A program made the position numbers and the translations under genes. DNA of 64,000 nucleotides from CALBPI01 sp039821605 (lineage in GTDB: Bacteria > Pseudomonadota > Gammaproteobacteria > Steroidobacterales > Woeseiaceae): assembly GCA_039821605.1 (NCBI GenBank), contig JBCBNV010000001.1, positions 496,001 to 560,000 on the forward strand. The letters run 5' to 3'. Below the pieces are notes generated by a model that saw nothing but the letters and a program-made list of their open reading frames with translations, was not told the origin of the DNA and ran no database searches. Below, piece after piece: positions 42,523 through 51,173 of the stretch. Position 1 is the first letter of the stretch; each line of letters begins with the position of its first letter.

Positions 42523-44736
42523 ATGTCCCAACCGCCGGCAGGTGAGGAGGCCGTCACGCGGTCGCGTCCATTTCGCGAGCTGCCGCAGTTCTACTACCAC
42601 ACGCACTTCGTGGAGATGCTCTCCTTCGTCGAGCGGCACTACGCGCACGCACTGCGCAGCGAAGACCGTGACTTCCTCGAAGTGTTTCGCGGCTTGCCGC
42701 ACGCAGTGCAATGCCTTTACGTCCGGCTCGTCAATCGCAAGGGCAGCGTTCTTGGCGTCGGCAAGCTTGACTACCCCGAGCTGGGGCCCGCAGAACCGCT
42801 GATTGAAAAGCTGATTGGTGCACGATTCGCAGCGCGACCGGAGTTGGTCGATTTCGAGGAAGTGTTGCCCGCCTTATCGTGCGCGGACCTTCGCGCCGTT
42901 CTCGACCGGGTCTCGCCCGGATTGCGCCGCTCGCTGCGCAAGGCCGAGCTTGTGACGCACGCGCGCGAGGCCGTTGGCGCACCGCGGTTTCTATCGGCGC
43001 TCGATCGTTCGCGCTGGGTTGTACAGCGCCAGACCGACGTCGTGGGTTACCTCTTGTTCCTGTTCTTCGGGACCGTGCAGCAGGGCACGCTGCGCTTCAC
43101 AATGCGCGACTTGGGCATTGTGCGCACGCAAGCACACGATGCGACCTACGAACCCCGCTTCGCGTCGCGCGAAGACGCCATCGAAACCTGGTTCTTTGCG
43201 AGCCGCAAGGCGCGTCTGCGGGCCTTGGGTGCGCCTGCCGTCGATGCGCTTGTGCGCGAGTTGGGGCGCTGGCCCGAACCGGTGTCAGCGACGGGTGCGA
43301 TGCAGGCGGACTCGCTCGCCAAGCGCTTGGGCCAAGCGCTTGAGCAACAGGCGCGCACGGACAATGCGCTGGCGGTGTACCGGCGCGGCACCACCGCGCA
43401 CTGCCTCGAACGGCAGGTACGGCTATTGCTGCAAGGTGGTCACAAGGACGCGGCGCGCGATGTGCTCGAGAGTTGCCTCGACACGCCACGCAGCGATGAG
43501 GAGTGGTTGTTTGCCCAGGATCTCTATGCGCGCCAGTTTGGCGGCAAGCGCACGTCGACGCTCACCGATGTGTTGCGCGAGGCAGCGTGTATTCGACTCG
43601 ATCAGGCCGCGAGCGACAGCCCAGAACGGGCCGTCGTGGACTGGTTTCAACGGCAGGGACACGAGGCCTGGCGCGCCGAGAACACGTTGTGGCGGACGCT
43701 GTTTGGGCTCATGTTCTGGGACCTGCTGTTCGGCGAGTCGGCCAACGCGCGCCACTCGCCCTTCGACGCGCTCCCCGCGGGCCTCGATGACGGCAGCTTC
43801 TACTCGCAGCAACAGGCTGCTATCGAGCAGATCCTCGAGGCGTGCGCAACGGGCGCCGGATTACGTCGACAGATCGTCGCCGCTGCAACGCGCTACCACG
43901 GTGAATCCAATGCCTTGTTTCGCTGGCACGCGCCGACGCTCGACGGGGTCTTTGCGCTGGCGCGATTGGGCGACGCGCAGAGCGTCGTTCAGGTTCTCCG
44001 CGAACTGGCGCGGGACTTTCGAAGTGCCCACGGTTTTCCTGACCTGTTGGTTGCCGATGCAGAGGGCCTTCGTTTCGTCGAGGTCAAGACATCCGGTGAT
44101 CAGCTGCGTCGTAACCAGCTGCTGCGCATCGAGCAGTTGCGAGCAGCCGGGCTGCGCGCGGACGTTCTGCGCGTCGAGTGGTTCGTCGATCCCGAGCAAG
44201 CCTATGTCGTTGTGGACGTCGAGACCACGGGCGGGAGGAGCGAACACCACCGCGTGACGGAGATCGGCGCCGTGCGTGTCGTCGGCGGTGAGATCGTTGA
44301 TCGGTTCCAGACGCTGATCCAGCCCGACCGACGCATCCCGGCGTCGATTACGCGCCTGACGGGTATTTCCGACGCCATGGTGGCCGACGCGCCGCGTTTT
44401 GCTGACGTCGCATCGTCGTTCGCCGAGTTCCTGGACGGCGCCATTTTTGTGGCACACAACGTGGAGTTCGACTACGGCTTCATCAGCCGTGAGTTTCGAC
44501 GGCTGGGCTCACCATTCAGGATGCCCAAACTCTGTACCTGCGCCACGATGCGGCGGCTGTTTCCGGGTCACGCCTCTTACAGCCTCAAGTCGTTGTGCGC
44601 GGATTTCGATATCGCGCTCGACCAGCACCACCGGGCGCTTTGTGATGCCGAGGCGGCAGCCGGGTTGCTGCAGCACATCAATGATCGGCGCGAAGCGCTC
44701 GGTGAAGCCAGCGCCACGCAAGACGGGACAGTCTAG
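42523..44736 (+). CDS. FAN1-type VRR-NUC nuclease fused to a DEDDh 3'-5' exonuclease domain
   Basis: DNA-repair nuclease of 737 residues. Residues 1-490 are helical and TPR-like, as in bacterial FAN1 homologues. The VRR-NUC domain lies at about 490-555, with the metal-site residues in GFPDLLVADAEGLRFVEVKT and the RRNQLLRIEQL helix. A DnaQ-like exonuclease follows from about 558: YVVVDVETTGG (motif I), FVAHNVEFDYGF (motif II) and HHRALCDAEAAAGLL (motif III, DEDDh). FAN1 is a structure-specific nuclease that unhooks interstrand crosslinks; the added exonuclease would let one chain both incise and trim. All catalytic residues appear intact. It starts 12 bases after fghA and converges with the CDF gene in a shared CTAG. 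Confidence 0.87.
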   Translation: MSQPPAGEEAVTRSRPFRELPQFYYHTHFVEMLSFVERHYAHALRSEDRDFLEVFRGLPHAVQCLYVRLVNRKGSVLGVGKLDYPELGPAEPLIEKLIGARFAARPELVDFEEVLPALSCADLRAVLDRVSPGLRRSLRKAELVTHAREAVGAPRFLSALDRSRWVVQRQTDVVGYLLFLFFGTVQQGTLRFTMRDLGIVRTQAHDATYEPRFASREDAIETWFFASRKARLRALGAPAVDALVRELGRWPEPVSATGAMQADSLAKRLGQALEQQARTDNALAVYRRGTTAHCLERQVRLLLQGGHKDAARDVLESCLDTPRSDEEWLFAQDLYARQFGGKRTSTLTDVLREAACIRLDQAASDSPERAVVDWFQRQGHEAWRAENTLWRTLFGLMFWDLLFGESANARHSPFDALPAGLDDGSFYSQQQAAIEQILEACATGAGLRRQIVAAATRYHGESNALFRWHAPTLDGVFALARLGDAQSVVQVLRELARDFRSAHGFPDLLVADAEGLRFVEVKTSGDQLRRNQLLRIEQLRAAGLRADVLRVEWFVDPEQAYVVVDVETTGGRSEHHRVTEIGAVRVVGGEIVDRFQTLIQPDRRIPASITRLTGISDAMVADAPRFADVASSFAEFLDGAIFVAHNVEFDYGFISREFRRLGSPFRMPKLCTCATMRRLFPGHASYSLKSLCADFDIALDQHHRALCDAEAAAGLLQHINDRREALGEASATQDGTV

Positions 44737-45602
44737 GTGTGGCTGTGTGGCGCCAAGGTGATGATGGCGTCGATATCGTCGTAACGCGCAATGAGATCGC
44801 GCAGCGCCCGCTCTCGGACCTGGCTGCCTTCGGCCAGGCTCAAATTGGGGTCGACACCAATCTCGACGTCAAGTGCAAAGCCCATGCCCGTGCGCCGGGA
44901 TCGAACGCGACGCACGCTCAAGACGCCGTCGACGTCGCCGAGCAGGGCGGCAATATCGTTCGCGTCGAGCGCGGCCTCGTCGACGAGAATGGGTACCGCG
45001 CGCCGAAACAGTTGTAGTGCGAGCCAGAGCACAATGCCGGCCACGGCGATGGCCGCGACGCGATCGAGCCAGGGCAGACCGCGCGCCGCAAGCTGCCAGC
45101 CGATGATGACCGCCAACGTTGTCAGTGCGTCCGACAGCGTGTGCGACGCATCGGCGCGCAGGATGTCGGCATCGAGCCGCCGGGCCCAGCCACGCTGCCA
45201 CCAGGCCAGCCAGAGATTGATGACCAGCGTTGCCAACATGAGGGCCAGGGCCACGGGCGTACTTGCGACGGGCGTGTTGTCACGCGTGACGGCGGTGGTG
45301 ATGAGCTCAAATGCGAGCACCACGAGCAGTGTCGCGAGCACGAACACGGCCAGCGATTCGAACTTGCGGTGGCCGTAGGGGTGGTTGTCATCTGCGGGTT
45401 GCGCCGACACGCGCATGACGAGCCACGTGAGCACGTTGTTTAACAGGTCCGAGAGCGAATGCACGGCGTCGCCCAGGATCGCCAGTGAGCCCGTCGCAAT
45501 GCCTGCCCAGAGCTTGGTCGCGATGACCGACAGGTTGGCCAGCCCCTCCACCACGATCACGCGTCGTACGGCGCGGTCGCGGTCTTCGCTGTTTGCGTCC
45601 AT
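44733..45602 (-). CDS. Cation diffusion facilitator (CDF) metal transporter
   Basis: Inner-membrane proton/metal antiporter of 289 residues with six helices. Metal-site A residues appear in ILGDAVHSLSDLLNN (helix 2: H and D) and ADASHTLSDALTTL (helix 5: H and D). The GHRKFE loop motif (HPYGHRKFESLAVF) is typical of the family. A C-terminal cytoplasmic ferredoxin-like domain (from about residue 205) ends in a His-containing tail. The D/H sites suggest Zn, Fe, Mn or Co; the exact metal is uncertain. Its stop overlaps that of the FAN1-like gene. Confidence 0.92.
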   Translation of the reverse strand: MDANSEDRDRAVRRVIVVEGLANLSVIATKLWAGIATGSLAILGDAVHSLSDLLNNVLTWLVMRVSAQPADDNHPYGHRKFESLAVFVLATLLVVLAFELITTAVTRDNTPVASTPVALALMLATLVINLWLAWWQRGWARRLDADILRADASHTLSDALTTLAVIIGWQLAARGLPWLDRVAAIAVAGIVLWLALQLFRRAVPILVDEAALDANDIAALLGDVDGVLSVRRVRSRRTGMGFALDVEIGVDPNLSLAEGSQVRERALRDLIARYDDIDAIITLAPHSHT

Positions 45603-45640
45603 GCGGTCAGTGTACCGCGACGGCCGCGCGGCGCGGCGGG

Positions 45641-47101
45641 TCAGGGATTGGCGATACGGAGCGTGCGTCTCAGGTCGTCACCGTCCTGCATGTCGTAACG
45701 CACGATGATCTCGTCATTGCCGTCGCCATCGAGGTCGGCTGCGAATACGTTGCTGCCGTTCTTGGGTGCGCGCAGCTCGATGTCGGTATTGCGCCGCTCG
45801 AATCGACCATCGCCCAGGTTGCGGCGCCAGCCCAGCTTGTCGCGACCGCGTTTCAGGATCAGGTCCTGGCGCCCGTCACCATCAAGATCGCCGAATTCGA
45901 CTGTGGGGAATTCAACCTGGCCGCTGCCGAAGTCGAAGCGCACCTTGGCGCGGATTTCGGCCGAGGGTTCCGCGGCGATAACGCCCGTCTCGTCCGCCGT
46001 GTGCACCGCGATGTCGAGCGTGACCGAACGTGAAAACAGCGCGCCGATGATCGTGCGCACGCCAATGCGGACACCCGGCGACACAATGGCCGCGCGTCCT
46101 TCTTCGAGCTGCACCCTTCTGATGTAGAACTGGTAGCCCTTGCTCGAAATCACGGTGTCGGGCGTCGTGTCGAAGCTCAAGTCGGGTCGAGCGAGGTGGA
46201 TGCGGTAGGTGGTTTGTTTGTCGAAGACACCCGTGCTGATTGTCTCCAGCGTCACGAGGTCGGGCAGATCATCGTCGTTGATATCGGAGAGCAACTCGGG
46301 CTCGCGCAGCGTCACGTCACGTTGGTCAAGCTCGGGGTCGCCGTTGTAGAAACGCTCGATGTCGCGTTCGCTGCTGAGCTCTAGGCCCAGCGCCTGCGTT
46401 GTCGCCGCCACGTTGTCCCCGGCGCCCGTCAGGTCGAAGCGCAACAGATCGTCGCCACGCACGGCCACGACGGCGGCCTGGGCATTGACGCGTGCCGGAG
46501 CCGTGCGCACCGGGCGGTAGTTTTGTGCCCGTTCGAAGCTTCGGCGGATGCTGGGCAGATCAAGCAGAGTGACCTCTGAATACGTCTCACCACCGATGAC
46601 GGCAAGCTCATCGAATCCCTGAACGAGAATCTCGCTGTCGTCGTCACCGTCGATGTCCTGGGCGATGTCGAGCGATGAGGTGAGCGGCGCGAACGAGCGG
46701 CCGCGGTAGAGGCTCTCGACACTGGCGAGCGGCGTGTAGGCGCCGTTAAGGGTGTCGAGTCGCTCGACGCGGTCTGCGCAGAGCACGAACAGGGCGTCGC
46801 CGGGACCATTCGGACCCGCATCGATGGCCACGGCGTCCTCGGGCAGGGCGCGTTCGATGATCGTGGTGCCCGTGGCGTCGGCAGTCAGGAACGCGATGCG
46901 CGGCGCGCCAGAATCGTCTCGCCCCGCGAGCGCGAGCACCTCGCCGTCCCGGTCCGCGAACTCGAGTGTGACCACGCCGGTCTGCGGCAGAAACGAGAGC
47001 TTGTGCGAGTCCTCGGCGCTGGCGGCGACGCAGTACAACGCGCCGAGCACGACCAGTGACGCCCTGCGCCAATGCGGCGCGAGTAAGTGCATTGAATTCA
47101 T
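45641..47101 (-). CDS. Exported FG-GAP/VCBS repeat protein
   Basis: Secreted or periplasmic protein of 486 residues. The N-terminus has a signal peptide (ASLVVLGALYCVAASAE). Four calcium-binding FG-GAP type loops are visible: DIDGDDDSEILV, DINDDDLPDLVTL, DLDGDGRQDLIL and DLDGDGNDEIIV, which suggest a beta-propeller. No enzymatic motif is seen. Start ATG at 47101; an ATG at 47092 is an alternative. The gene lies downstream of zapG but behind a hairpin terminator. Confidence 0.82.
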   Translation of the reverse strand: MNSMHLLAPHWRRASLVVLGALYCVAASAEDSHKLSFLPQTGVVTLEFADRDGEVLALAGRDDSGAPRIAFLTADATGTTIIERALPEDAVAIDAGPNGPGDALFVLCADRVERLDTLNGAYTPLASVESLYRGRSFAPLTSSLDIAQDIDGDDDSEILVQGFDELAVIGGETYSEVTLLDLPSIRRSFERAQNYRPVRTAPARVNAQAAVVAVRGDDLLRFDLTGAGDNVAATTQALGLELSSERDIERFYNGDPELDQRDVTLREPELLSDINDDDLPDLVTLETISTGVFDKQTTYRIHLARPDLSFDTTPDTVISSKGYQFYIRRVQLEEGRAAIVSPGVRIGVRTIIGALFSRSVTLDIAVHTADETGVIAAEPSAEIRAKVRFDFGSGQVEFPTVEFGDLDGDGRQDLILKRGRDKLGWRRNLGDGRFERRNTDIELRAPKNGSNVFAADLDGDGNDEIIVRYDMQDGDDLRRTLRIANP

Positions 47102-47117
47102 TTCTCGCCTTGCACCG

Positions 47118-47151
47118 AAAACCCCTGAGACCGCACGGGTGCGCCGGGGTT
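47118..47151 (-). terminator. Probable Rho-independent terminator of zapG
   Basis: On the minus strand AACCCC pairs with GGGGTT, enclosing an inner CGCAC/GTGCG stem, and the hairpin ends in four T. The T-run is short, so termination may be partial. Confidence 0.55.
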
Positions 47152-47173
47152 CAGATCGGGTTGGATGGCTGTG

Positions 47174-47860
47174 TCAGGTGGCGCCGGCTTTGCGCAGCGT
47201 TTCAGGGTCGGCCTTAGTCGCGTCGTCAGGCTCGGTGCCGGTTGCTTCAGCGTCCGCGTCGTCATCGGTCTCAGCGGTTGCGGCGCCCATCTCTGCTTCC
47301 GGTTCGGCATCGGCCTCGGCCACCGCCTCGCCCTCGGGCTCGTCGTCGTCGTCGATGACCTCGACTTCTACCTCTACGTGGATCGCATCTTCAATGGCGT
47401 CCGCGTCGTCCGAGGCCGTCGCATCAGCATCGGTCGCGGCTTCCGCGGGTTCGGCCGCGTCAACGGGTTCCGAGGCCGCCGACACATCGGCTTCAGCAGG
47501 TTCCGCTGCGGCGCTGACACCGGCGGCTGCGGCGCCGGCCACCGCCGTGGCCGCCACGCCCTCGATGGCGCGCAGGCTTGGGAACGCCAGCCGGGCGCGG
47601 TCTTCGTCATTGCAGAGCGCATCGGCGCCGCTGGCCATGTGGTCGTAGAGATCACGGTACTGACGGCCGATGTTGCGGAAGTGCTCGGCCGTTTCGCCGA
47701 AGTGTTCCGTCACATTGCGCCGGTAGTCGGCAAACTCCTCCTCAAGCGCCTCGGCACGCTTGGCCTCAGTGCTCGCGCCACCGCGACCCGCGAAGAAGCC
47801 GAGCAACCCGCCCGAGACAAGACAGAACAGTGCAAGAACGATGGCCATCGTCGCAGACAT
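47174..47860 (-). CDS. zapG: ZapG/YhcB-family (DUF1043) membrane protein with a long acidic tail
   Basis: Inner-membrane protein that in E. coli links the divisome and cell-envelope synthesis. An N-terminal helix (MAIVLALFCLVSGGLLGFFAG) is followed by a coiled-coil cytoplasmic part with the family core YRRNVTEHFGETAEHFRNIG and QYRDLYDHMASGADALC. E. coli YhcB has 132 residues; this protein has 228. The extra part (about residue 100 onward) is made almost only of Ala, Glu, Asp, Val, Pro and Thr with no aromatic residues, so it is disordered and strongly acidic. The start is the ATG at 47860; a second ATG four codons in is possible. Confidence 0.85.
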   Translation of the reverse strand: MSATMAIVLALFCLVSGGLLGFFAGRGGASTEAKRAEALEEEFADYRRNVTEHFGETAEHFRNIGRQYRDLYDHMASGADALCNDEDRARLAFPSLRAIEGVAATAVAGAAAAGVSAAAEPAEADVSAASEPVDAAEPAEAATDADATASDDADAIEDAIHVEVEVEVIDDDDEPEGEAVAEADAEPEAEMGAATAETDDDADAEATGTEPDDATKADPETLRKAGAT

Positions 47861-48002
47861 TGCAAATCTCCATTGCAGGCGCGGTCCAAAAGCTCGAGTC
47901 GAGCATACCAGTTACCTTGGGCGTGCCAAGAGTGGAAAAAGTTTCACATCACGTGGTATCCGTATGGTCTAGCATGGTCGGATTCCAGTGCAGGACTTGA
48001 GC

Positions 48003-49016
48003 ATGACCAAGCACCCCGTGAAGACGCCAGCGCGCCGGCTTTTCGCTGTGTTCTCGGCCAGCCTGAGCCTGGCCCTTGCAGGCTGCGGCGGCAGCAGCGG
48101 GGGCGATAGCGCGCCGCCACCGACGGGCGGTGGGAACCCGCCTCCCTCGGGCGAACGCTATGTAGACACGGTGTTTACGGGCTTTGTCGAGACGCAGGCG
48201 GTGCAATACGGCGCTGGCGAGCGCGAGCAAACACTCGAGCCGCTGTTCATGGACATCTACACGCCCGCGGATGACGCGGAGACGGACCGCCCCGTGGTCT
48301 TGCTGGCCTTCGGCGGCGCTTTCGTTTCGGGAGTGCGCAGCGACCTGCGTGACCTCGCCATTGACTTTGCGCTGCGCGGCTACGTGGCCGCGACCATCGA
48401 CTACCGCCTGCTGCAGACGCAGCCCGCCGACGCTGATGCGGCGACCATCGCGCTGCTCCAGCCCTTGCACGACCTTAAGGCCGCTGTACGCTTTTTCCGC
48501 GAGGACGCAGCCACGACTGACACTTATGGCACGGATGGCGAATTCGTCTTCGCGGCCGGTGTCTCGGCGGGCGCCGTGCTGGCGCTGACGAGCGGCGTGC
48601 TCGACGAGGCCGACCCGTTATCACCCGGTGTTGAAGCGTGGCTGGGCACGAAGGGTGGTCTCGACGGTAATAGCTCGGCCAACGCGGGCCTGTACTCTTC
48701 CGAAGTGCAGGGCGTGCTGTCGGTCTCTGGCGCTATCGGTGATCTCATCTGGGTCGACGACAAGACGGTGCCCATCTACGCGGCACACGAAGAATTTGAC
48801 CCCGTCGTGCCTTGCGGCACGGGCACGGCGGACCTGGGCGGGTTTCCTATTGTCGCTGTGGGTGCCTGCGAGGTAATCCCCGCCGCCAATGCGGCCGGCA
48901 TTCAGACGGAGTTCTTCTTTGTCGCGGGCGCGACGACGCACGTGGGGTTCAGTGTCGCCGATGTCACGACTATTCTTGACGGTGGCGCGGCGCTTTTCGC
49001 CTCAGTGCTGCCCTGA
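48003..49016 (+). CDS. Lipoprotein alpha/beta hydrolase (carboxylesterase/BD-FAE-like)
   Basis: Protein of 337 residues with a lipobox LALAGC at about residue 28, followed by a Gly/Ser/Pro-rich linker that holds the enzyme away from the membrane. The hydrolase core shows LFMDIYTPADD, the oxyanion segment VVLLAFGGAFVSG (in place of HGGG), IDYRL, the nucleophile elbow GVSAGA with Ser188, and a likely catalytic His in THVGF. The fold is that of the esterase/lipase families acting on small esters; the substrate is unknown. The ATG at 48003 is supported by AGGA seven bases upstream. Confidence 0.82.
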   Translation: MTKHPVKTPARRLFAVFSASLSLALAGCGGSSGGDSAPPPTGGGNPPPSGERYVDTVFTGFVETQAVQYGAGEREQTLEPLFMDIYTPADDAETDRPVVLLAFGGAFVSGVRSDLRDLAIDFALRGYVAATIDYRLLQTQPADADAATIALLQPLHDLKAAVRFFREDAATTDTYGTDGEFVFAAGVSAGAVLALTSGVLDEADPLSPGVEAWLGTKGGLDGNSSANAGLYSSEVQGVLSVSGAIGDLIWVDDKTVPIYAAHEEFDPVVPCGTGTADLGGFPIVAVGACEVIPAANAAGIQTEFFFVAGATTHVGFSVADVTTILDGGAALFASVLP

Positions 49017-49170
49017 CCGCTATTGGTGAGGTCGGGGCGCCTGCTCACGCCTCGGACGGGGAGCTCTTCGCCAAGCACGATGCCCTCTGCGGCACATGAT
49101 TTCCGTCGCGGGCTCCAAGTCATCGCAGTTACGGACTCGTGTTCGCGACTCTCGTGAAGGATACGCGGGC

Positions 49171-49205
49171 AAAAAAAATCCCGCCTCGAAGGCGGGATTT
49201 TTAAG
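49171..49205 (-). terminator. Rho-independent terminator of the tRNA-Ala/tRNA-Glu operon
   Basis: The stem TCCCGCC / GGCGGGA (49179-49197) with a short TCGAA loop is flanked by eight A on the left and five T on the right. Read on the minus strand it ends in eight T just after tRNA-Glu; it can also work for the plus-strand hydrolase gene. Confidence 0.9.
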
Positions 49206-49206
49206 A

Positions 49207-49282
49207 TGGCGTCCCCTAGGGGATTCGAACCCCTGTTACCGCCGTGAAAGGGCGGTGTCCTAGGCCTCTAGACGAAGGGGAC
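49207..49282 (-). tRNA. tRNA-Glu (anticodon TTC)
   Basis: A 76-base gene with encoded CCA on the minus strand. The acceptor stem is GTCCCCT/AGGGGAC, the anticodon stem CCGCC around CTTTCAC, and the T-arm GGGGTTCGAATCCCC. It is nearly identical to E. coli tRNA-Glu, differing in one base of the D-loop region (CCTAGG for CCCAGG). Confidence 0.97.
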
Positions 49283-49313
49283 CCGGAACAGTGTCTCGGC
49301 TTGCCGGAGAATC

Positions 49314-49389
<76 letters not shown>

Positions 49390-49402
49390 GACAGAGCGCG
49401 GT

Positions 49403-49431
49403 AATGTAGTCGAGGGCACTGGGGCTGTCAA
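49403..49431 (-). promoter_or_regulatory. Sigma-70 promoter of the tRNA operon
   Basis: On the minus strand a consensus -35 TTGACA (49431-49426), a 17-base spacer and a -10 TACATT (49408-49403) are followed by a GC-rich discriminator (ACCGCGC), the type seen in stringently controlled stable-RNA promoters. The mature tRNA-Ala starts 14 bases after the -10 box. Confidence 0.8.
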
Positions 49432-49517
49432 GCTGTTGAAACACAAGCCGCTCGGCCGCACAAGGCGCGCCGATTGTGTAGCATGAGCGGCCTTCGAAAC
49501 CGACGGGACAGGCCGAT

Positions 49518-50288
49518 ATGGAACAGCTTTTCGACATTTCTGGAAAGGTGGCGCTCGTAACCGGTGGGTCACGCGGCATCGGTGAAATGATTGCCGAGGG
49601 CTATGTCCGAAACGGCGTGCGCACCTACATCACGGCGCGCAAAGCTGAGGCCTGCGACCAGACCGCGGATCGCCTCTCTGAATTCGGCGAGTGCATCTCG
49701 TTCCCGGCCGATCTATCGACGGCCGAGGGCATCGGCTCGCTGGCCGCAGCCCTGCGCGAGCGCGAAAGCCAGCTCGACATTCTCGTCAACAATGCGGGTG
49801 CGACCTGGGGTGCGACCTTTGACGAGTTTCCCGAGGCGGGCTGGGACAAGATCATGGATATCAACGTCAAGTCGCCGTTCTTCCTGACCCAGACGCTCAT
49901 CGATTTGCTCGTGGCTGCGGGCTCGCACGAAGACCCGGCGCGGGTCATCAACATCGGTTCCATCGACGGTCTGCACGTCTCGCGTATGGAGACCTATTCC
50001 TACGCGGCGTCGAAGGCGGCAATCCTGCACCTCACGCGCATGATGGCCAAGAACCTCGTCAAGCGGCACATCACGGTCAACGCTGTGGCGCCGGGGCCGT
50101 TCGAGAGCAAGATGATGGCGCACACGCTGGCCACCATGGGCGAGCAGATCGTGGCCGAAGTCCCGCGTGGGCGTATCGGCAAGCCCGAGGACATGGCAGG
50201 TGCGGCGATCTACCTGGCGTCGCAGGCGGGCGCGTATCTCAACGGGGCGGTGATTCCCGTCGACGGTGGTCTCGCGACCACCGTCTGA
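49518..50288 (+). CDS. SDR-family oxidoreductase (RhlG-like)
   Basis: Short-chain dehydrogenase/reductase of 256 residues. The cofactor motif is VALVTGGSRGIGEMIAEGY, and NNAGATWGA marks the second motif. The catalytic residues are in INIGSIDG (Ser) and YSYAASKAA (Tyr and Lys), followed by NAVAPGPFESKM, with the C-terminal PVDGGLATTV. The residues after the first Rossmann strand (ARKAEA) suggest NADPH. The closest described type is RhlG-like 3-ketoacyl reductase; the real substrate is unknown. Confidence 0.88.
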   Translation: MEQLFDISGKVALVTGGSRGIGEMIAEGYVRNGVRTYITARKAEACDQTADRLSEFGECISFPADLSTAEGIGSLAAALRERESQLDILVNNAGATWGATFDEFPEAGWDKIMDINVKSPFFLTQTLIDLLVAAGSHEDPARVINIGSIDGLHVSRMETYSYAASKAAILHLTRMMAKNLVKRHITVNAVAPGPFESKMMAHTLATMGEQIVAEVPRGRIGKPEDMAGAAIYLASQAGAYLNGAVIPVDGGLATTV

Positions 50289-50303
50289 TGGTCTCAGCCT
50301 GGC

Positions 50304-50783
50304 TTACTCGCCGGCCGACTTTGACTGCAGCTGGCAGTAGTTTTCGATCCCCATCTTCGCGATGAGGCTCTGCTGGGTCTCGATCCAGTCGACGTGCTCT
50401 TCCTCGGACTCGAGGATGCTGTCGAGCATCTGGCGGGACACGTAGTCACTGATGGATTCCGCGTGGGCGATGGCCTCACGCAGGTCGGGAATCGCGATCA
50501 TCTCGATCTTGAGGTCGCACGCGAGGATTTCCTCGACGTTTTCGCCGATGTGCAGCCGACCCAGATCTTGCAGGTTGGGCAGGCCCTCGAGGAACAGGAT
50601 GCGCTCGATGAGCTTGTCGGCGTGGTTCATCTCGTCGATCGACTCCGAGTACTCGTAGTCGCCGAGCTTGTGCAGACCCCAGTCCTTGAGCATCCGGGAA
50701 TGCAGGAAGTACTGATTGATCGCGGTCAGTTCGTTCTTCAGGATCGTGTTCAGATGCGCGATGAGTGTCTTGTCGCCTTTCAT
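50304..50783 (-). CDS. bfr: Bacterioferritin
   Basis: Haem-containing ferritin (159 residues) that oxidises Fe2+ and stores it as mineral in a 24-mer. All key residues sit at the same numbers as in E. coli Bfr: Met52 as axial haem ligand, and Glu18, Glu51, His54, Glu94, Glu127 and His130 of the ferroxidase centre. So this is an active, haem-binding subunit. The tail runs about one residue longer and is not unusual. The bfd gene lies 165 bases upstream on the same strand, with a degenerate Fur-like box in between. Confidence 0.97.
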   Translation of the reverse strand: MKGDKTLIAHLNTILKNELTAINQYFLHSRMLKDWGLHKLGDYEYSESIDEMNHADKLIERILFLEGLPNLQDLGRLHIGENVEEILACDLKIEMIAIPDLREAIAHAESISDYVSRQMLDSILESEEEHVDWIETQQSLIAKMGIENYCQLQSKSAGE

Positions 50784-50889
50784 TGGGGGCCTCTAAGGTC
50801 GTCCAGGGCAGGGTGGGACACCGACCAAACCGGTGCCAAGTCCGCGATGATAGGCGCTCGCGCGGACTTTGCAAGTCCGTGTTTTTAAA

Positions 50890-50904
50890 CGAAAATGATT
50901 CTTG
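50890..50904. promoter_or_regulatory. Degenerate Fur-like box upstream of bfr
   Basis: CGAAAAT, G, ATTCTTG keeps the AAT-N-ATT centre of the 7-1-7 Fur repeat but loses both ends. It is centred about 115 bases upstream of the bfr start. This is the weakest of the three Fur-like sites in the region. Confidence 0.3.
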
Positions 50905-50948
50905 TTAGCGCCGCGTTTCGCGTTTGCGCGCGGGCTTTTGTACGCGGC

Positions 50949-51164
50949 TTAGACAGCCTGCGTCGCGGGGCGGTAGATCTGCGGGCTGGGCAGGGCACGA
51001 CTGGCTTTGCGTGCTGCCACGATGTCTTCCGCGGTGGTCGCGCAACTGCCACAGCAACTCGCCACACCCAGGGTGTCGCGCAGGCCGTCGACACTGTCGA
51101 TGCCCGCGTCAACGGCGCGTTCGATCTGGCGGTCGGTAATGGCTTGGCAGATGCAGACGTACAT
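50949..51164 (-). CDS. bfd: Bacterioferritin-associated ferredoxin
   Basis: Small [2Fe-2S] protein of 71 residues that reduces the ferric core of Bfr to release iron when iron is scarce. The ligands Cys4 and Cys6 (MYVCICQ) and Cys38 and Cys41 (SCCGSC) match the E. coli numbering. The ATG at 51164 starts the conserved sequence exactly. There is no ribosome-binding site; the predicted transcription start is about three bases upstream, so the message may be nearly leaderless. It overlaps no neighbour. Confidence 0.95.
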   Translation of the reverse strand: MYVCICQAITDRQIERAVDAGIDSVDGLRDTLGVASCCGSCATTAEDIVAARKASRALPSPQIYRPATQAV

Positions 51165-51173
51165 GATGGCTCT

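Noticed and set aside
41575..42711. N-terminal extension of the CpeT-like frame
   Set aside because: It is antisense to fghA, and the signal peptide at the ATG 41574 marks the real start.
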